Of a DNA stretch of 64,000 nt, positions 7,314 to 15,256 are shown in pieces (the stretch's first letter is position 1; each line of letters opens with the position of its first letter). The stretch comes from Nocardia farcinica (lineage in GTDB: Bacteria > Actinomycetota > Actinomycetes > Mycobacteriales > Mycobacteriaceae). Position numbers and translations under genes: made by a program. The notes under the pieces are model-generated. The model worked only from the letters and a program-made list of their open reading frames with translations. It made no database searches and was not told the DNA's origin. The stretch lies in contig NZ_LN868941.1 of the NCBI RefSeq assembly GCF_001182745.1, forward strand, positions 1 to 64,000, written 5' to 3'.

Positions 7314-8993
7314 TCACGCCGCCGGGGTGTAGCGGTCGAGCTCTTCGCCGGTGATGGCCTCCACCAGCGCAGAGATCAAAATCTCGGCAGCGGGCGGGGT
7401 GACGGCGTTGCCGAGCTGGCGCACCCGTTGGCGCTTGTTGCCGAGCACGATGTAGTCCTTGCGGAACGCCATCGCGTCCTGGATCTCGTGCGGCTCCAAC
7501 ATGCGGAACCGAGTGTTCTCGATGTCGCGCTCGGTGATCATGTCGACCAGAGCGAACCGGTCGCGGGTGCTGACCGTGCCCAGCGGTTCGGTGGCGGGCC
7601 GGGCGGTGCCGGTGCTGTAGTAGGGCAGCAGCAGCGTGTTCCACAGCTCGGGCGACATCCCGGCGGGCGGCGTGACCAGGCCGTGGTGATTGCCGCTGGC
7701 GGTGACGGTGGCCAGGGCCTCGGTCACCGGACGCGCGTCCGAGGAACCGCCGCGCAGCTCGGCGACGAAGGGGAGGAACGCCACCGCCGTCTCGTTGCGG
7801 GTGGTCTGGGTGCGCAGCGGCATCGAGGCCAGCTGGGCTTCCTTGCCGTCGCGACCCTCCATCGGAATCATCAGCGGCGGCGGCACGACCAGGCCGTGGT
7901 TGGAGCCGTCGGCAACGACCGTGGCGAGGGGTTCGTTCAGCCCGATCGTGCGGGGGCGGTCCGAGCGCAGCAGCGCCAGGAACGGCTGCGGGATCGCGAG
8001 CCCGTCGTTCTCCCGGGTGGTGCGGGCGGCCATGGGCCCTGTGACCTGGGTGGCGTCGTCGCGCCAGGTTCCCCCGGCGGGGACCATCATCGGCATCATC
8101 GAGGCGTAGCGGCGCATCCCGACGCGAATGCGTTCCATGGTCTTGGGAGCCAGAGGCTTGTCCCGGTCGCCGATGCGGGTGCCCGGCAGGGTCCAGTCGA
8201 TCGCGGCGGCCGCCGGGAGCGCGGGCGGCTCCACGATCGAGTTGCGGCAGCTGACGCGAGGGCAGCGGTACACGTACTGGGTGCGGTAGCGCCCCATGTC
8301 GGCATTGGGCTTCTTGAAGACCTGGAGGGCGCTCACCCACTCGTCGCAGGCCAGGCAGTACGACAACGGGCGGAGCCACTTGTTCCAGTCGGGCTCGCGG
8401 CCGAGCTTGAGATCCCAGTAGGCGACGTAGAGCCGGTCCCGGGACTGCGGGGCCGCCGGAGTGCGAACCGGCTGGGCATGGCTGGAGTTGAGGGCGATGA
8501 CCTTGACCCCGTAGCCCAGGGCCCGGATCTCGCCGATCCAGCGGTTCCACTGGTCCCACTGACGGACCTCGACCACGTTCTCCACGACCCCGGCGCGGAC
8601 CCGGCCACCGCGCTCGATCACGCCGCGCAGGTACATCGGGACCTCTTCCATCAGCGCCCTGCTGCGGTCGGCTTCCTCATCGCGCTGAAGGTCGAGGAGG
8701 TCACCTTGGAGGGTGTTGTCGTAGTCGCGCTTCTTGCCGCGCGCCGAGGACCACTGCGGGCACTCCGGCGAGGCCCAGAAGATATCGGCCACAGGCCATT
8801 TCACGATCTGTTCTTTGGCCTCTTCGGTGCTCAGGTCTCCGAGGAAGTGATCGGCCTCGGGGTAGTTGGTGGCATGGGTCTCGATGGCCTTCGACCAGTG
8901 GTTCGCCGCGCGGGTGACGCGCACACCGGGCACCTTCGATGCGCCCTGAGTGGAGCCGCCAGCGCCGCAGAACCAATCCATCAATTCGAGCAT
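7314..8993 (-). CDS. C5-cytosine DNA methyltransferase (orphan)
   Basis: 559 aa. Transfers a methyl group from SAM to C5 of cytosine in DNA. Motif I DWFCGAGGSTQG (about residues 6-17) is the SAM site; motif IV ASPECPQWSSARG (about 74-86) carries the catalytic Cys; motif VI is ENVVEV; motif X is QLGNAVTPPAAEIL near the C-terminus. Between motif VIII and X is a long variable region with CxxC pairs (YCLACDEW, YRCPRVSC) that may bind zinc. No restriction endonuclease is adjacent, so it is probably protective or regulatory. ATG 8993 follows AAGGGA. Its mRNA leader (9016-9059) and sigma-type promoter (9068-9097) are shared with two other operons. Confidence 0.87.
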   Translation of the reverse strand: MLELMDWFCGAGGSTQGASKVPGVRVTRAANHWSKAIETHATNYPEADHFLGDLSTEEAKEQIVKWPVADIFWASPECPQWSSARGKKRDYDNTLQGDLLDLQRDEEADRSRALMEEVPMYLRGVIERGGRVRAGVVENVVEVRQWDQWNRWIGEIRALGYGVKVIALNSSHAQPVRTPAAPQSRDRLYVAYWDLKLGREPDWNKWLRPLSYCLACDEWVSALQVFKKPNADMGRYRTQYVYRCPRVSCRNSIVEPPALPAAAAIDWTLPGTRIGDRDKPLAPKTMERIRVGMRRYASMMPMMVPAGGTWRDDATQVTGPMAARTTRENDGLAIPQPFLALLRSDRPRTIGLNEPLATVVADGSNHGLVVPPPLMIPMEGRDGKEAQLASMPLRTQTTRNETAVAFLPFVAELRGGSSDARPVTEALATVTASGNHHGLVTPPAGMSPELWNTLLLPYYSTGTARPATEPLGTVSTRDRFALVDMITERDIENTRFRMLEPHEIQDAMAFRKDYIVLGNKRQRVRQLGNAVTPPAAEILISALVEAITGEELDRYTPAA

Positions 8994-9015
8994 GGGAATC
9001 GTCCCTTCGTGATTT

Positions 9016-9059
9016 GCGAGTGGGTCGAAGAAGGCGGGGTGTCCGGTCCCGCTTCCTTC
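9016..9059 (-). promoter_or_regulatory. Structured mRNA leader, ACCGGACAC-loop hairpin (copy A)
   Basis: On the plus strand: GCGAGTGGG 9016-9024, stem GCGGG 9034-9038, loop GTGTCCGGT 9039-9047, stem CCCGC 9048-9052, with further pairing outside (GAAG 9027-9030 with CTTC 9056-9059). In the RNA the loop reads ACCGGACAC and the box CCCACTCGC lies 3' of it, 22 nt before the ATG at 8993. The stretch 9016-9077 is identical to 20644-20706 except for one base. Not a family I recognise. Confidence 0.7.
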
Positions 9060-9067
9060 TATGTCAT

Positions 9068-9097
9068 ATATTACCCGTTAAAGTTGATCGAGGTCAA
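9068..9097 (-). promoter_or_regulatory. Sigma-70-type promoter for the methyltransferase
   Basis: Minus strand: -35 TTGACC (9092-9097), 18-nt spacer, -10 TAATAT (9068-9073). The sequence around the -10, GGGTAATATATGACA, is repeated exactly upstream of 15904 and 20622. The leader hairpin begins within about 15 nt of the expected start of transcription. Confidence 0.65.
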
Positions 9098-9191
9098 GAA
9101 CTTTCTTGACGTGTCTTTTATCGAAATTATCTGTGCGGCAACAGCTTTCGATTCTCCTGCCGACCTGGGGATCGGGGCCGCAAACGCTACC

Positions 9192-9224
9192 GATACAATG
9201 GATGTTTTAGATACACTGGAAGTG
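9192..9224 (+). promoter_or_regulatory. Promoter/operator motif copy 2 (GATGTTTTAGATACACT)
   Basis: GATGTTTTAGATACACTGGA is at 9201-9220, with a partial repeat GATACAATG just before it at 9192. It points to the plus-strand operon that starts at 9442. The stretch between, 9225-9441, has no convincing gene and would be a long untranslated leader of about 215 nt. Confidence 0.5.
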
Positions 9225-9441
9225 TTCGAAAAGTGCCCGCTCCCCGCGTTCGCCCACGTCAACGGAGCCGGAAGGGCTCGACAACGGCGTCGGGCCCAGC
9301 GGCGAACCCGCGAGCAGACACCGATCACACGAGAACCGCTGAGCGCTCGCGCGTCTCGGACCGGCCGCATACGTCGGAACGAGGTGGAAGACTTGCGGGC
9401 GAACGAGGCGTGGCCGACGCAACCGAACGATGGAGCAGCCG

Positions 9442-10374
9442 ATGACCGATGCCAGATCCGACCCCGCCGCACCCGAGGCGAGCCTCGGGGACCTCCAGGC
9501 CGAGGCGATCACCCTGCTCACCCGCGTCTCGAGGATGCAGCGCTCCCGTCCGGCGGCGAACGGCGCTGCGGCCGCCCGCGCGACCGATCCGATCGACTTC
9601 GCCGAATTCGTCACCCAGGTGATGGCCGGAGTGGCCGCCAACCGGGGCGGCGTCGCCGTGCTGGCCGGTCGGCCCGGCAGCTGGGAGGCCGACAAACTGC
9701 GCGACATGCTCTACAGCACCGTCGGCGAGGACGAATGGGCGCTGGCCGAGCACCGCACCGAACCCGTGGTGATCCCGCTCGCGATCGAGGAAGTCCTGAT
9801 CGACGCCGGGGAGCCCGAGGAATACGAACCCGAGGACCGCGCCCAGGAGATCGTCCGGCGCGCCCAGACCGCCGGCCTCAGCGTGGACGAATGGCTGACC
9901 CGCTGGAACGGCCGCGAACCGGTCTTCACCCGATGGCGGCCGTTGATGAAGCCCGAGGACCACTACGACGAGCAGGTCAACGCGGTCGAGAACCGCCACG
10001 ACGATGCCTACACCGCCCTCGAGGCCCGCTACCCCGAGGACACCGACTACAGCGTCTACGCCGCCGAGGCCGAGCAGCTCGACGCGCAGCGTGACGCCGA
10101 ACTCGCCGCGCTGCGGGAGCGGTGGCGTCGGCGCTACCAGCGCTACGCCACCGCATTCGAGGCGGCCGTGCGGGCCAAGGCCGACGAGCTCGGGGTGCGG
10201 GTACCGCTCGAAGTCCAGGTCGAGACGGACCCGGACCGAACCTGGGACGCCCGCCAGAACATCGCTCCCGGCTGGGCCGACGCCGACCGGCTCGCCGTCC
10301 GCCTGTACGAGCACGCCCGCGAAGTCACCCCCACCGCCCTTCTGACCACCGACGAGCCCGACACCGAAGGCTGA
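9442..10374 (+). CDS. Acidic hypothetical protein
   Basis: 310 aa from ATG 9442, chosen over ATG 9430 because GGAG at 9431-9434 is correctly spaced only for 9442. Not recognised. The protein is acidic; about residues 180-260 are rich in Ala, Glu and Arg and look helical or coiled-coil (LAALRERWRRRYQRYATAF). No membrane segment or catalytic motif is apparent. First gene of a tight five-gene operon (9442-11646). Confidence 0.7.
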   Translation: MTDARSDPAAPEASLGDLQAEAITLLTRVSRMQRSRPAANGAAAARATDPIDFAEFVTQVMAGVAANRGGVAVLAGRPGSWEADKLRDMLYSTVGEDEWALAEHRTEPVVIPLAIEEVLIDAGEPEEYEPEDRAQEIVRRAQTAGLSVDEWLTRWNGREPVFTRWRPLMKPEDHYDEQVNAVENRHDDAYTALEARYPEDTDYSVYAAEAEQLDAQRDAELAALRERWRRRYQRYATAFEAAVRAKADELGVRVPLEVQVETDPDRTWDARQNIAPGWADADRLAVRLYEHAREVTPTALLTTDEPDTEG

Positions 10375-10380
10375 GGCCCC

Positions 10381-10698
10381 ATGACCGCCGAGAGCGCCCC
10401 CAAAACCCCACCGGCACAGCGGGTTCTGACCGTCGGGCAGATCCGCGAAGCCCTTGCACAGTTCCCCGACGATCTCCCGCTGATGGTGTGCGTTCCCGTC
10501 GACGACGACACCTACGAAAGCTACGGAGTCACGATGGGCCCCTACCACCAGCGGGCTGACTGGGGCGACGGGCTCGGCCCGGTCGCTGACGAACGCTACG
10601 TCGCCATCGACGCCATGGCGTACTTCCTTGCTCTGCGAGAGGAGCTGGAGATCACCTCCGCCGACTCGGTCGCATCCGAGCAGGAGGCCGGACTGTGA
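10381..10698 (+). CDS. Small hypothetical protein (resembles DUF6225-type)
   Basis: 105 aa. The core TVGQIREALAQFPDDLPLMV at about residues 16-35 recalls small actinobacterial plasmid/phage proteins annotated DUF6225; this is from memory and not checked. An acidic loop (PVDDDTYESYG) follows. Function unknown. It starts 6 nt after the previous gene, and its stop overlaps the GTG start of the next gene. Confidence 0.7.
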   Translation: MTAESAPKTPPAQRVLTVGQIREALAQFPDDLPLMVCVPVDDDTYESYGVTMGPYHQRADWGDGLGPVADERYVAIDAMAYFLALREELEITSADSVASEQEAGL

Positions 10699-11138
10699 GC
10701 ACACCCCGGAACCCGTCGAGTCGCGAAACCGCCACCACCGGAAGGGAACTCGTCAAGTACGAGCCCTACCTTGAGCTCGTCTCGCGGCTGTGGTTCGCGG
10801 CGGCCGTGAACCCGAACCGCCTCGCCGAGAAGATCGCGAGAACGACCCGCTTGAGCCGCAGCAGCTCGGTCATTTTCGTCGACGAACCGGTGACCTGGGA
10901 GACGCTGCCGCAGCGGCTCGCCGAGCGCCGACGCGACTACGCCGGGTACTTCGCGTCCCTGCCCCCGGTGGAGGCCGCCGCCTCTCGGCGGGGCTTGCTC
11001 CAGCGGCCCACGCCGGAGATGGAGGCTACCGTCGCGGAGGCCGCCGCGCGGGTCTTCGCGCGGAGACAACAACCCGGCCCGGCTCAAAAATCCCAGCGCG
11101 CCAACGACACCCACGCATCCGAGGGGGAACACCGATGA
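10695..11138 (+). CDS. Hypothetical protein
   Basis: 147 aa, GTG start 10695 overlapping the previous TGA by 4 nt. Basic and Arg/Ala-rich, with a helical look (NRLAEKIARTTRLSRSSS; LPQRLAERRRDYAGYFASL). The C-terminus is low complexity. Not recognised. Its stop overlaps the ATG of the next gene. Confidence 0.65.
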   Translation: MSTPRNPSSRETATTGRELVKYEPYLELVSRLWFAAAVNPNRLAEKIARTTRLSRSSSVIFVDEPVTWETLPQRLAERRRDYAGYFASLPPVEAAASRRGLLQRPTPEMEATVAEAAARVFARRQQPGPAQKSQRANDTHASEGEHR

Positions 11139-11386
11139 AGGATCTCACCGCGACCGACCGACGCTTGGGCGAGGCCCTGGCCCAGCGTGACGAGGCGGCC
11201 CTGTCCAAGGTGGCCGACGAATTCGCCGCCGCCGGGCTGCCCGCCATGGCGCAGCTGTTGCGCGACCGCGGGACCGCAGGCGCAGCAGGGTTGCTGTCGG
11301 GGTTGACCGGGTGGTCGGTTCCGTCGGCGCACGGAGTCCGCCATCACCGTCACGGTGACGTAACTCCCGAGGGTCGTAGGTCGTGA
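11135..11386 (+). CDS. Small hypothetical protein
   Basis: 83 aa, ATG 11135 overlapping the previous TGA (ATGA), with GAGGGGGA 5' of it. The N-terminal half is a clear amphipathic helix (LGEALAQRDEAALSKVADEF). The C-terminus is His/Arg-rich (HGVRHHRHGD). Not recognised. Fourth gene of the operon. Confidence 0.6.
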   Translation: MKDLTATDRRLGEALAQRDEAALSKVADEFAAAGLPAMAQLLRDRGTAGAAGLLSGLTGWSVPSAHGVRHHRHGDVTPEGRRS

Positions 11387-11646
11387 CGGAGTCATGGCAC
11401 TGTGAAGCGTACGGACCCGAAGGTGTCGAAGTCGGGGCCCGGTGTTTCGTCGCGGGCGAGCTGCACGAGCGGGTCTGCACCGATCCGGGCGTGTGTCACC
11501 GGACGATGGTGGCAGAACGCCAGAGGGTTTTCCGGCGGATGAACGAGTTGGCCGCCGGTGGGTCGCCGTGGGCGGCCGACTTGGCGCAGGAGTTCGCCAG
11601 CCCCGAGCGGATTCTCGGCGGCACGGACGAAGACCCCAGTTCCTGA
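11383..11646 (+). CDS. Small Cys-containing hypothetical protein
   Basis: 87 aa, GTG start 11383 overlapping the previous stop by 4 nt. Four Cys and two His in the first half (WHCEAYGPEG, ARCFVAGEL, VCTDPGVCHRTM) suggest a small metal site. The second half is helical. Last gene of the operon; a 10-bp hairpin follows at 11835-11860. Confidence 0.6.
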   Translation: MTESWHCEAYGPEGVEVGARCFVAGELHERVCTDPGVCHRTMVAERQRVFRRMNELAAGGSPWAADLAQEFASPERILGGTDEDPSS

Positions 11647-12015
11647 TTCGGCCGTGGCCACGCGTGTGGGATGCCGCGTCTTTGGCATACTGGCTGCGGG
11701 CCGTGGCGGGCGGCCCTACGGCCTGCTGATGCAGCGGGAGACCCCGTTGAAGAAGCGTATCGCTCCACCCGCCCACTAACATTGATGCCCTGCTGACGCT
11801 GATATGGAGCTGAACTGGGCAAATGCGGTTCTGGCTCCGGATAACTGCCATTATCCGGAGTGACACCAAAAAACACTACGGTGAGATACCCCCGCGCGGA
11901 GCACCTTTAGATACATTAGAATAAATGGGCATGGCGGGAGCGCGATACCCGCGTCCACCAGCGGCGAACGCCGCCGGAGGAGATGACCCAGAGCGACGGG
12001 GGAGAGGGGAAACCG
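11647..12015. other. Intergenic region with hairpin 11835-11860 and promoter motif copy 3
   Basis: CTCCGGATAA (11835-11844) pairs perfectly with 11851-11860 across a 6-nt loop and may end the upstream operon, although no T-run follows. Motif copy 3, CCTTTAGATACATTAGAA, is at 11904-11921 in plus orientation, about 95 nt before the ATG at 12016. No gene seen in this stretch. Confidence 0.55.
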
Positions 12016-12915
12016 ATGACCAAGGCAAACGACCCGGCGGTAGCGGCGGACGCGGAAGGCTGGCGGCTCGATCCGGTGCGCCTGGACTGGGATACGGTCC
12101 TCCTCCGCGATCCCGCATACCGTGATCCTGCCGAACTGCTGTTCGCGGGCAAAACGATGGGGATCGGCGGAATTGCCGCTCTGGTCGGCGTACCCGTCAC
12201 CGCCTTCCTGGCCCTGCTGACGGACTGGGCCTCGTGGTGGTGGTGCATTCTCGCCGCAGGCATCCTTATCGTATCCGGGCTGTCGACCGCAGCGATCGGA
12301 GCGGCCTTGGATCAGCGGCAGATGGAGAAGGCCACGCTGACCGGGGCAAGGCTGAAGGTATTGCCGCCGGCCCTCTGCCGTCCGCTGGCCCGCGCGATTC
12401 TTGCCATCGAGGACATCAAGTCCGGCCGGGCATTTCGCGAGAAGTATCTGGGCGAGCTGGAGCTGAGCGCAACGGCCTGGCAGATGGCGCAAACAGCGCT
12501 GCGCGGAGGAGAACTGGTGGCGGCGCGGACCGAGCTGCTCGACGCCGAAGAAGGAGTCATCTCGCCCGCCGACCGTGTTGCGGCCGAAGCCGCGCAGCGG
12601 ACGGTCGACGAGCTGGTCGAGGGCCTGGAGCGTGACGCCGAAGCCCTGGCCACCGCAGCGGCATCGGCCCGGACGCTGTCAACGGCGCTGGAGGACACGG
12701 AGGCGCGCGCACTGGCGGAAACCGAGCGGGAACGAATCTCCCGCCAGCAGCTCGCGCGCCGACACCGGCTCGACGCGGCGCTCGCTGCGGTCCGCACCGC
12801 CGACGAGGCCAATTCCCCTGACACCGCAGATCTCGCGGTCGCCCGCGCCGCCGCCTACGCCGAAGTCATGCAGCTCGGTGGGACACCTACCCCCGGCCTG
12901 GTACAGCCGGACTGA
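12016..12915 (+). CDS. Membrane-anchored coiled-coil hypothetical protein
   Basis: 299 aa. Two adjacent transmembrane helices at about residues 47-92 (IGGIAALVGVPVTAFLALL; WCILAAGILIVSGLSTAAIG) separated by a Trp-rich turn. A long Ala/Glu/Arg-rich helical region likely to form a coiled coil runs to the C-terminus, presumably in the cytoplasm. ATG 12016 is preferred (GGGGAGAGGGG 6 nt upstream) over ATG 11983, where the ribosome site is too close. Function unknown; a scaffold or transfer-associated membrane protein would fit. Confidence 0.7.
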   Translation: MTKANDPAVAADAEGWRLDPVRLDWDTVLLRDPAYRDPAELLFAGKTMGIGGIAALVGVPVTAFLALLTDWASWWWCILAAGILIVSGLSTAAIGAALDQRQMEKATLTGARLKVLPPALCRPLARAILAIEDIKSGRAFREKYLGELELSATAWQMAQTALRGGELVAARTELLDAEEGVISPADRVAAEAAQRTVDELVEGLERDAEALATAAASARTLSTALEDTEARALAETERERISRQQLARRHRLDAALAAVRTADEANSPDTADLAVARAAAYAEVMQLGGTPTPGLVQPD

Positions 12916-12935
12916 CGCTCAGGAACCCCACCGGT

Positions 12936-13130
12936 TCAGGCCGCGGTAATCTCGAACAGGGTCAGCGCCGCGCTGTTAGCGTGTTGTTCGGCACGCTCCT
13001 TCACAGCACAGGTTGGGCCGATCCCCGCGCTCACCGAAGCCGCCGAAAGCAGCCAGCCGTGGCAGCGGCGGCAGTGCACGACGAGCCGCACCGTCGGCTG
13101 TTCCTGGTCATCGGTCTCGGTCGCGGCCAT
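12936..13130 (-). CDS. Small zinc-finger-like protein (DUF6011-like)
   Basis: 64 aa from ATG 13130, which has GGAGGAGAG 7 nt upstream. CRRC (about residues 22-25) and GIGPTC (about 39-44) reproduce the CxxC...GxGPxC pattern of the DUF6011 family of small zinc-binding proteins common in actinobacterial phages and plasmids. Role unknown. Last gene of the minus-strand block. Confidence 0.65.
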   Translation of the reverse strand: MAATETDDQEQPTVRLVVHCRRCHGWLLSAASVSAGIGPTCAVKERAEQHANSAALTLFEITAA

Positions 13131-13269
13131 GTTCGATCTCTCCTCCGGCCGGGTGGGTCTCTCCCAGGGTGACACAAGTGACCGACAACTCCGGCACGGT
13201 AGGGACGGCAAGGTTTTGGGTCGTTCCGTCCCGCAGAGCATGGGGCAGCCGGGCCCGACTTAAGGGAGG

Positions 13270-13866
13270 TCAGACCGGCAGGGGGTCGATGCGGTCGGCG
13301 GCGTAGTGGTAGAGCCGCCAGACCGATTTCGAGAGCAGCTCCCGGTCGGCGCAGCACACGGTCGCCAGGGCCGGACGGCCGTCCTTGGTGGTGGGGTAGC
13401 GGCCCTGGTCGCCGTTGCGGTCGTGGCGTTCGAGGTCGCGGACGAAGGCAACGATGTCGCGCTCGGTCTCCCCAGTGCCGAGCAGCGGATCACCGGCCGC
13501 GGCGAGGGCGTCGAGGAATGCGGTGAGAACGTGGCTCGACCTCAGCGCGGGGATGCCGGAGTAGGCCGGATACAGCGCCTTGAGCGACAACTCGGCGAGC
13601 TGACGCGACAGGAAGAACGCCGGCTGCGCGGCCCCGGCGTCGATGGCGGCTTGGGCGGCCGAGGCGAATTCGAACAGCGTCGTCGAGGGCGCGTTGATCG
13701 GATGCTCGCGGGACATGCAGAGCACGTCGTCTCGGCTGTCGTGGTCGACCGTGGGGTCGCCGAACGGACTGATGTAGGCCACGGACGGGAATTCTGCTCC
13801 CCGATCCGGGGCGGGGGAAGCGGTTTTCGCGGCCCGTGCTGAGGCGGTCCGCGCCGTCTCCGGCAC
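13270..13866 (-). CDS. Hypothetical protein, possibly HEPN-like
   Basis: 198 aa, GTG start 13866, 13 nt after the stop of the upstream toxin-like gene and probably coupled to it. The stretch AFFLSRQLAELSLKALYP (about residues 83-100), followed by SHVLTAFLDAL and a late RDLERHDRNGDQGRYP, resembles HEPN-type helical proteins, but the RxxxxH motif is not certain. No ribosome site is obvious, so an internal start (Met about 50) is possible. Association with the toxin-antitoxin pair may be functional or accidental. Confidence 0.55.
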   Translation of the reverse strand: MPETARTASARAAKTASPAPDRGAEFPSVAYISPFGDPTVDHDSRDDVLCMSREHPINAPSTTLFEFASAAQAAIDAGAAQPAFFLSRQLAELSLKALYPAYSGIPALRSSHVLTAFLDALAAAGDPLLGTGETERDIVAFVRDLERHDRNGDQGRYPTTKDGRPALATVCCADRELLSKSVWRLYHYAADRIDPLPV

Positions 13867-13879
13867 GCGGCCGTGCTTG

Positions 13880-14194
13880 TCAGAGATCGAACCGGACGGC
13901 GAGCACCATCTTGATGAAGTCGAGCATCTCGGTAGTCACCGTCCCGTCGTAGGTTCCGGCCTCGAGTACCGCTCGCACGCAGGGAATGAACCGGTGTACG
14001 GCGAGCACGCGGCCCTCGTCCCAGCCCACCGAGAAGATTCGCAGGTCTTGCGGCATCTCCCGGGCGTCGACGACCGGCACCGCCAGCGCCACATCACGAT
14101 GGCGCAGCAACGCCTGGCCGTCGACGATCACCACGGTCAGATAGCCGTCACCGGCGGCGATGGTGTAGATGTCGCCCTGGTGCAGTTCCCTCAC
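13880..14194 (-). CDS. Putative toxin of a type II toxin-antitoxin pair (MazF/PemK-like fold)
   Basis: 104 aa. The start HQGDIYTIAAGDGYLTVVIV and the following short beta-strands resemble MazF/PemK/CcdB-type toxins (G-D-I-x at the N-terminus), but no catalytic residue can be assigned with confidence. ATGA overlap with the ribbon-helix-helix gene upstream is the classic antitoxin-then-toxin order. If MazF-like it would cleave RNA in the cytoplasm and enforce plasmid maintenance. Confidence 0.55.
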   Translation of the reverse strand: MRELHQGDIYTIAAGDGYLTVVIVDGQALLRHRDVALAVPVVDAREMPQDLRIFSVGWDEGRVLAVHRFIPCVRAVLEAGTYDGTVTTEMLDFIKMVLAVRFDL

Positions 14195-14400
14195 AGGGAC
14201 ATGCCCATGCCGATGCGCAGCAAGTCGGCATCGCTGTACTTCGGCGGGTTCTGTTGCTCGTGCGCGGCGATGCGCCGCAACTCCTTGTCCGCGAGCCGCT
14301 GGAGCACGGCCCGGTTGATCTCGGCACTGACGTTGCCCTCCGCGCTCTCGCGCAGAGCCTGGGCCGTCGCGTCCGGGAGGCTGATGTTCAGTTTCGCCAT
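14191..14400 (-). CDS. Ribbon-helix-helix antitoxin-like protein
   Basis: 69 aa. AKLNISLPDATAQALRESA at the N-terminus is a typical RHH beta-strand (KLNISLP) followed by helix A, then EINRAVLQRLADKEL. RHH antitoxins bind palindromes as dimers and neutralise the partner toxin with the C-terminal tail, here MxMSL after a polar linker. A perfect 13-bp inverted repeat sits immediately upstream (14405-14433), which fits autoregulation. It overlaps the toxin gene by 4 nt. Confidence 0.75.
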   Translation of the reverse strand: MAKLNISLPDATAQALRESAEGNVSAEINRAVLQRLADKELRRIAAHEQQNPPKYSDADLLRIGMGMSL

Positions 14401-14404
14401 GCCA

Positions 14405-14433
14405 CCACGGTAAAGCGTGTCGCTTTACCGTGG
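14405..14433. promoter_or_regulatory. Operator of the toxin-antitoxin pair
   Basis: CCACGGTAAAGCG (14405-14417) and its exact complement (14421-14433) are separated by TGT. The repeat lies 4 nt before the antitoxin ATG, so bound RHH protein would cover the ribosome site and promoter. Confidence 0.65.
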
Positions 14434-14452
14434 CAAGCGGGCGGGCCGTCGA

Positions 14453-15157
14453 TCAGAGCGGGAACAGCGACGGTTGGGCGTTGGCATTGCCAGTCCAGGA
14501 CAAAACGTTGGGGAGGTTCGCGTCCGGGGCGAAGGTGAGGTAGGTCCCATCGACACTGTCGCAGCCGATCGCAGTCGCGTAGTCATAGCGGCGGCGCGAG
14601 TTCACCCGGCCCATATGGACCCACTTGCCGAGGCTCGAGGCGACCGCGGCGAGGTTCGCCGCCGCCGGGCCGAGCTTCCAGGCGGTGTCCCCGGCGAGGA
14701 ACAGACAGTCAATCTCGTCCCACGGGTCCCAGGTGTCGAACTCCATGAAATTCTGGGCCGCGAAGGCGACGGGAAACCCGAGATCGCGGATGCGCCGCAG
14801 CATCGGCAGAGAGCGGGCGAGCGTGGCGAAGTGGTCGCCGACAACGTCGGGCGCCACCACGAACAGACAGCGGTCGGCGTGCGGGCGCAGCCGGCCGAGC
14901 CAGTTCAGGTAGGCGTCGTCACCGGGATAGGCCCCGCCGAACACCCCGTTGTCGGCACACCACAGCGGGTAGTCAGCGCTCAGGCGGTTGCCTTGAGCGG
15001 GAGTCATGATCGCGCCCAGTTCCTCGGCGCGGATTCGGTCGCGGATCGCGGGTGTGCTGGGTGGGGTGAGGTAGAGCGGAGCGCCAGGAGTGCAGTCGTG
15101 CCAGCGCTCGGCCGCCCAGCTCTCATTAAAACGTTCGTTTTGGTTATCGGCAGGCAT
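14453..15157 (-). CDS. TGT-like (queuine/7-deazaguanine transglycosylase-like) protein
   Basis: 234 aa. The signatures CADNGVFGG (about residues 67-75), VVAPDVVGD (about 99-107), GKWVHMGRVNS (about 176-186) and GCDSVDGT (about 198-205) follow the tRNA-guanine transglycosylase pattern, with Asp in a D[SN]GxF box and a late Asp. The protein is shorter than bacterial Tgt (about 370 aa). Similar short proteins occur in actinobacteriophages. Possible role: base exchange in DNA or RNA; a structural homologue without that activity is also possible. Together with the PP-loop gene at 16042 it may form a nucleic-acid modification module. Confidence 0.55.
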   Translation of the reverse strand: MPADNQNERFNESWAAERWHDCTPGAPLYLTPPSTPAIRDRIRAEELGAIMTPAQGNRLSADYPLWCADNGVFGGAYPGDDAYLNWLGRLRPHADRCLFVVAPDVVGDHFATLARSLPMLRRIRDLGFPVAFAAQNFMEFDTWDPWDEIDCLFLAGDTAWKLGPAAANLAAVASSLGKWVHMGRVNSRRRYDYATAIGCDSVDGTYLTFAPDANLPNVLSWTGNANAQPSLFPL

Positions 15158-15256
15158 GGATGCTTCCCTCCCACTGTGGCGGGGTGCGGTCGGAGACGGG
15201 AGAAGAAGGGCGGCGGACGAAGACCCCGGACCGCCGCCCCGCTCCCGATGGGAGGA

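Noticed and set aside
7189..8559. Upstream extension of the 6484-7188 gene to a 691-aa frame
   Set aside because: The extension is a shadow of the methyltransferase; the ribosome site and compositional change place the start at 7188.
9192..9441. Possible small genes in the 5' leader before 9442
   Set aside because: Short Arg/Thr/Ser-rich frames without ribosome sites; treated as untranslated leader.
7182..10094. A 970-codon open frame on the plus strand opposite the DNA methyltransferase
   Set aside because: Composition is Arg/Gly/Ala/His-rich shadow coding; the minus strand carries intact methyltransferase motifs, so this is an antisense artefact of high GC.
15127..15142. AAAACGTTCGTTTT inverted repeat as an operator
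   Set aside because: It lies inside the first codons of 14453-15157 and is short; likely a coincidence of Asn/Glu/Arg codons.
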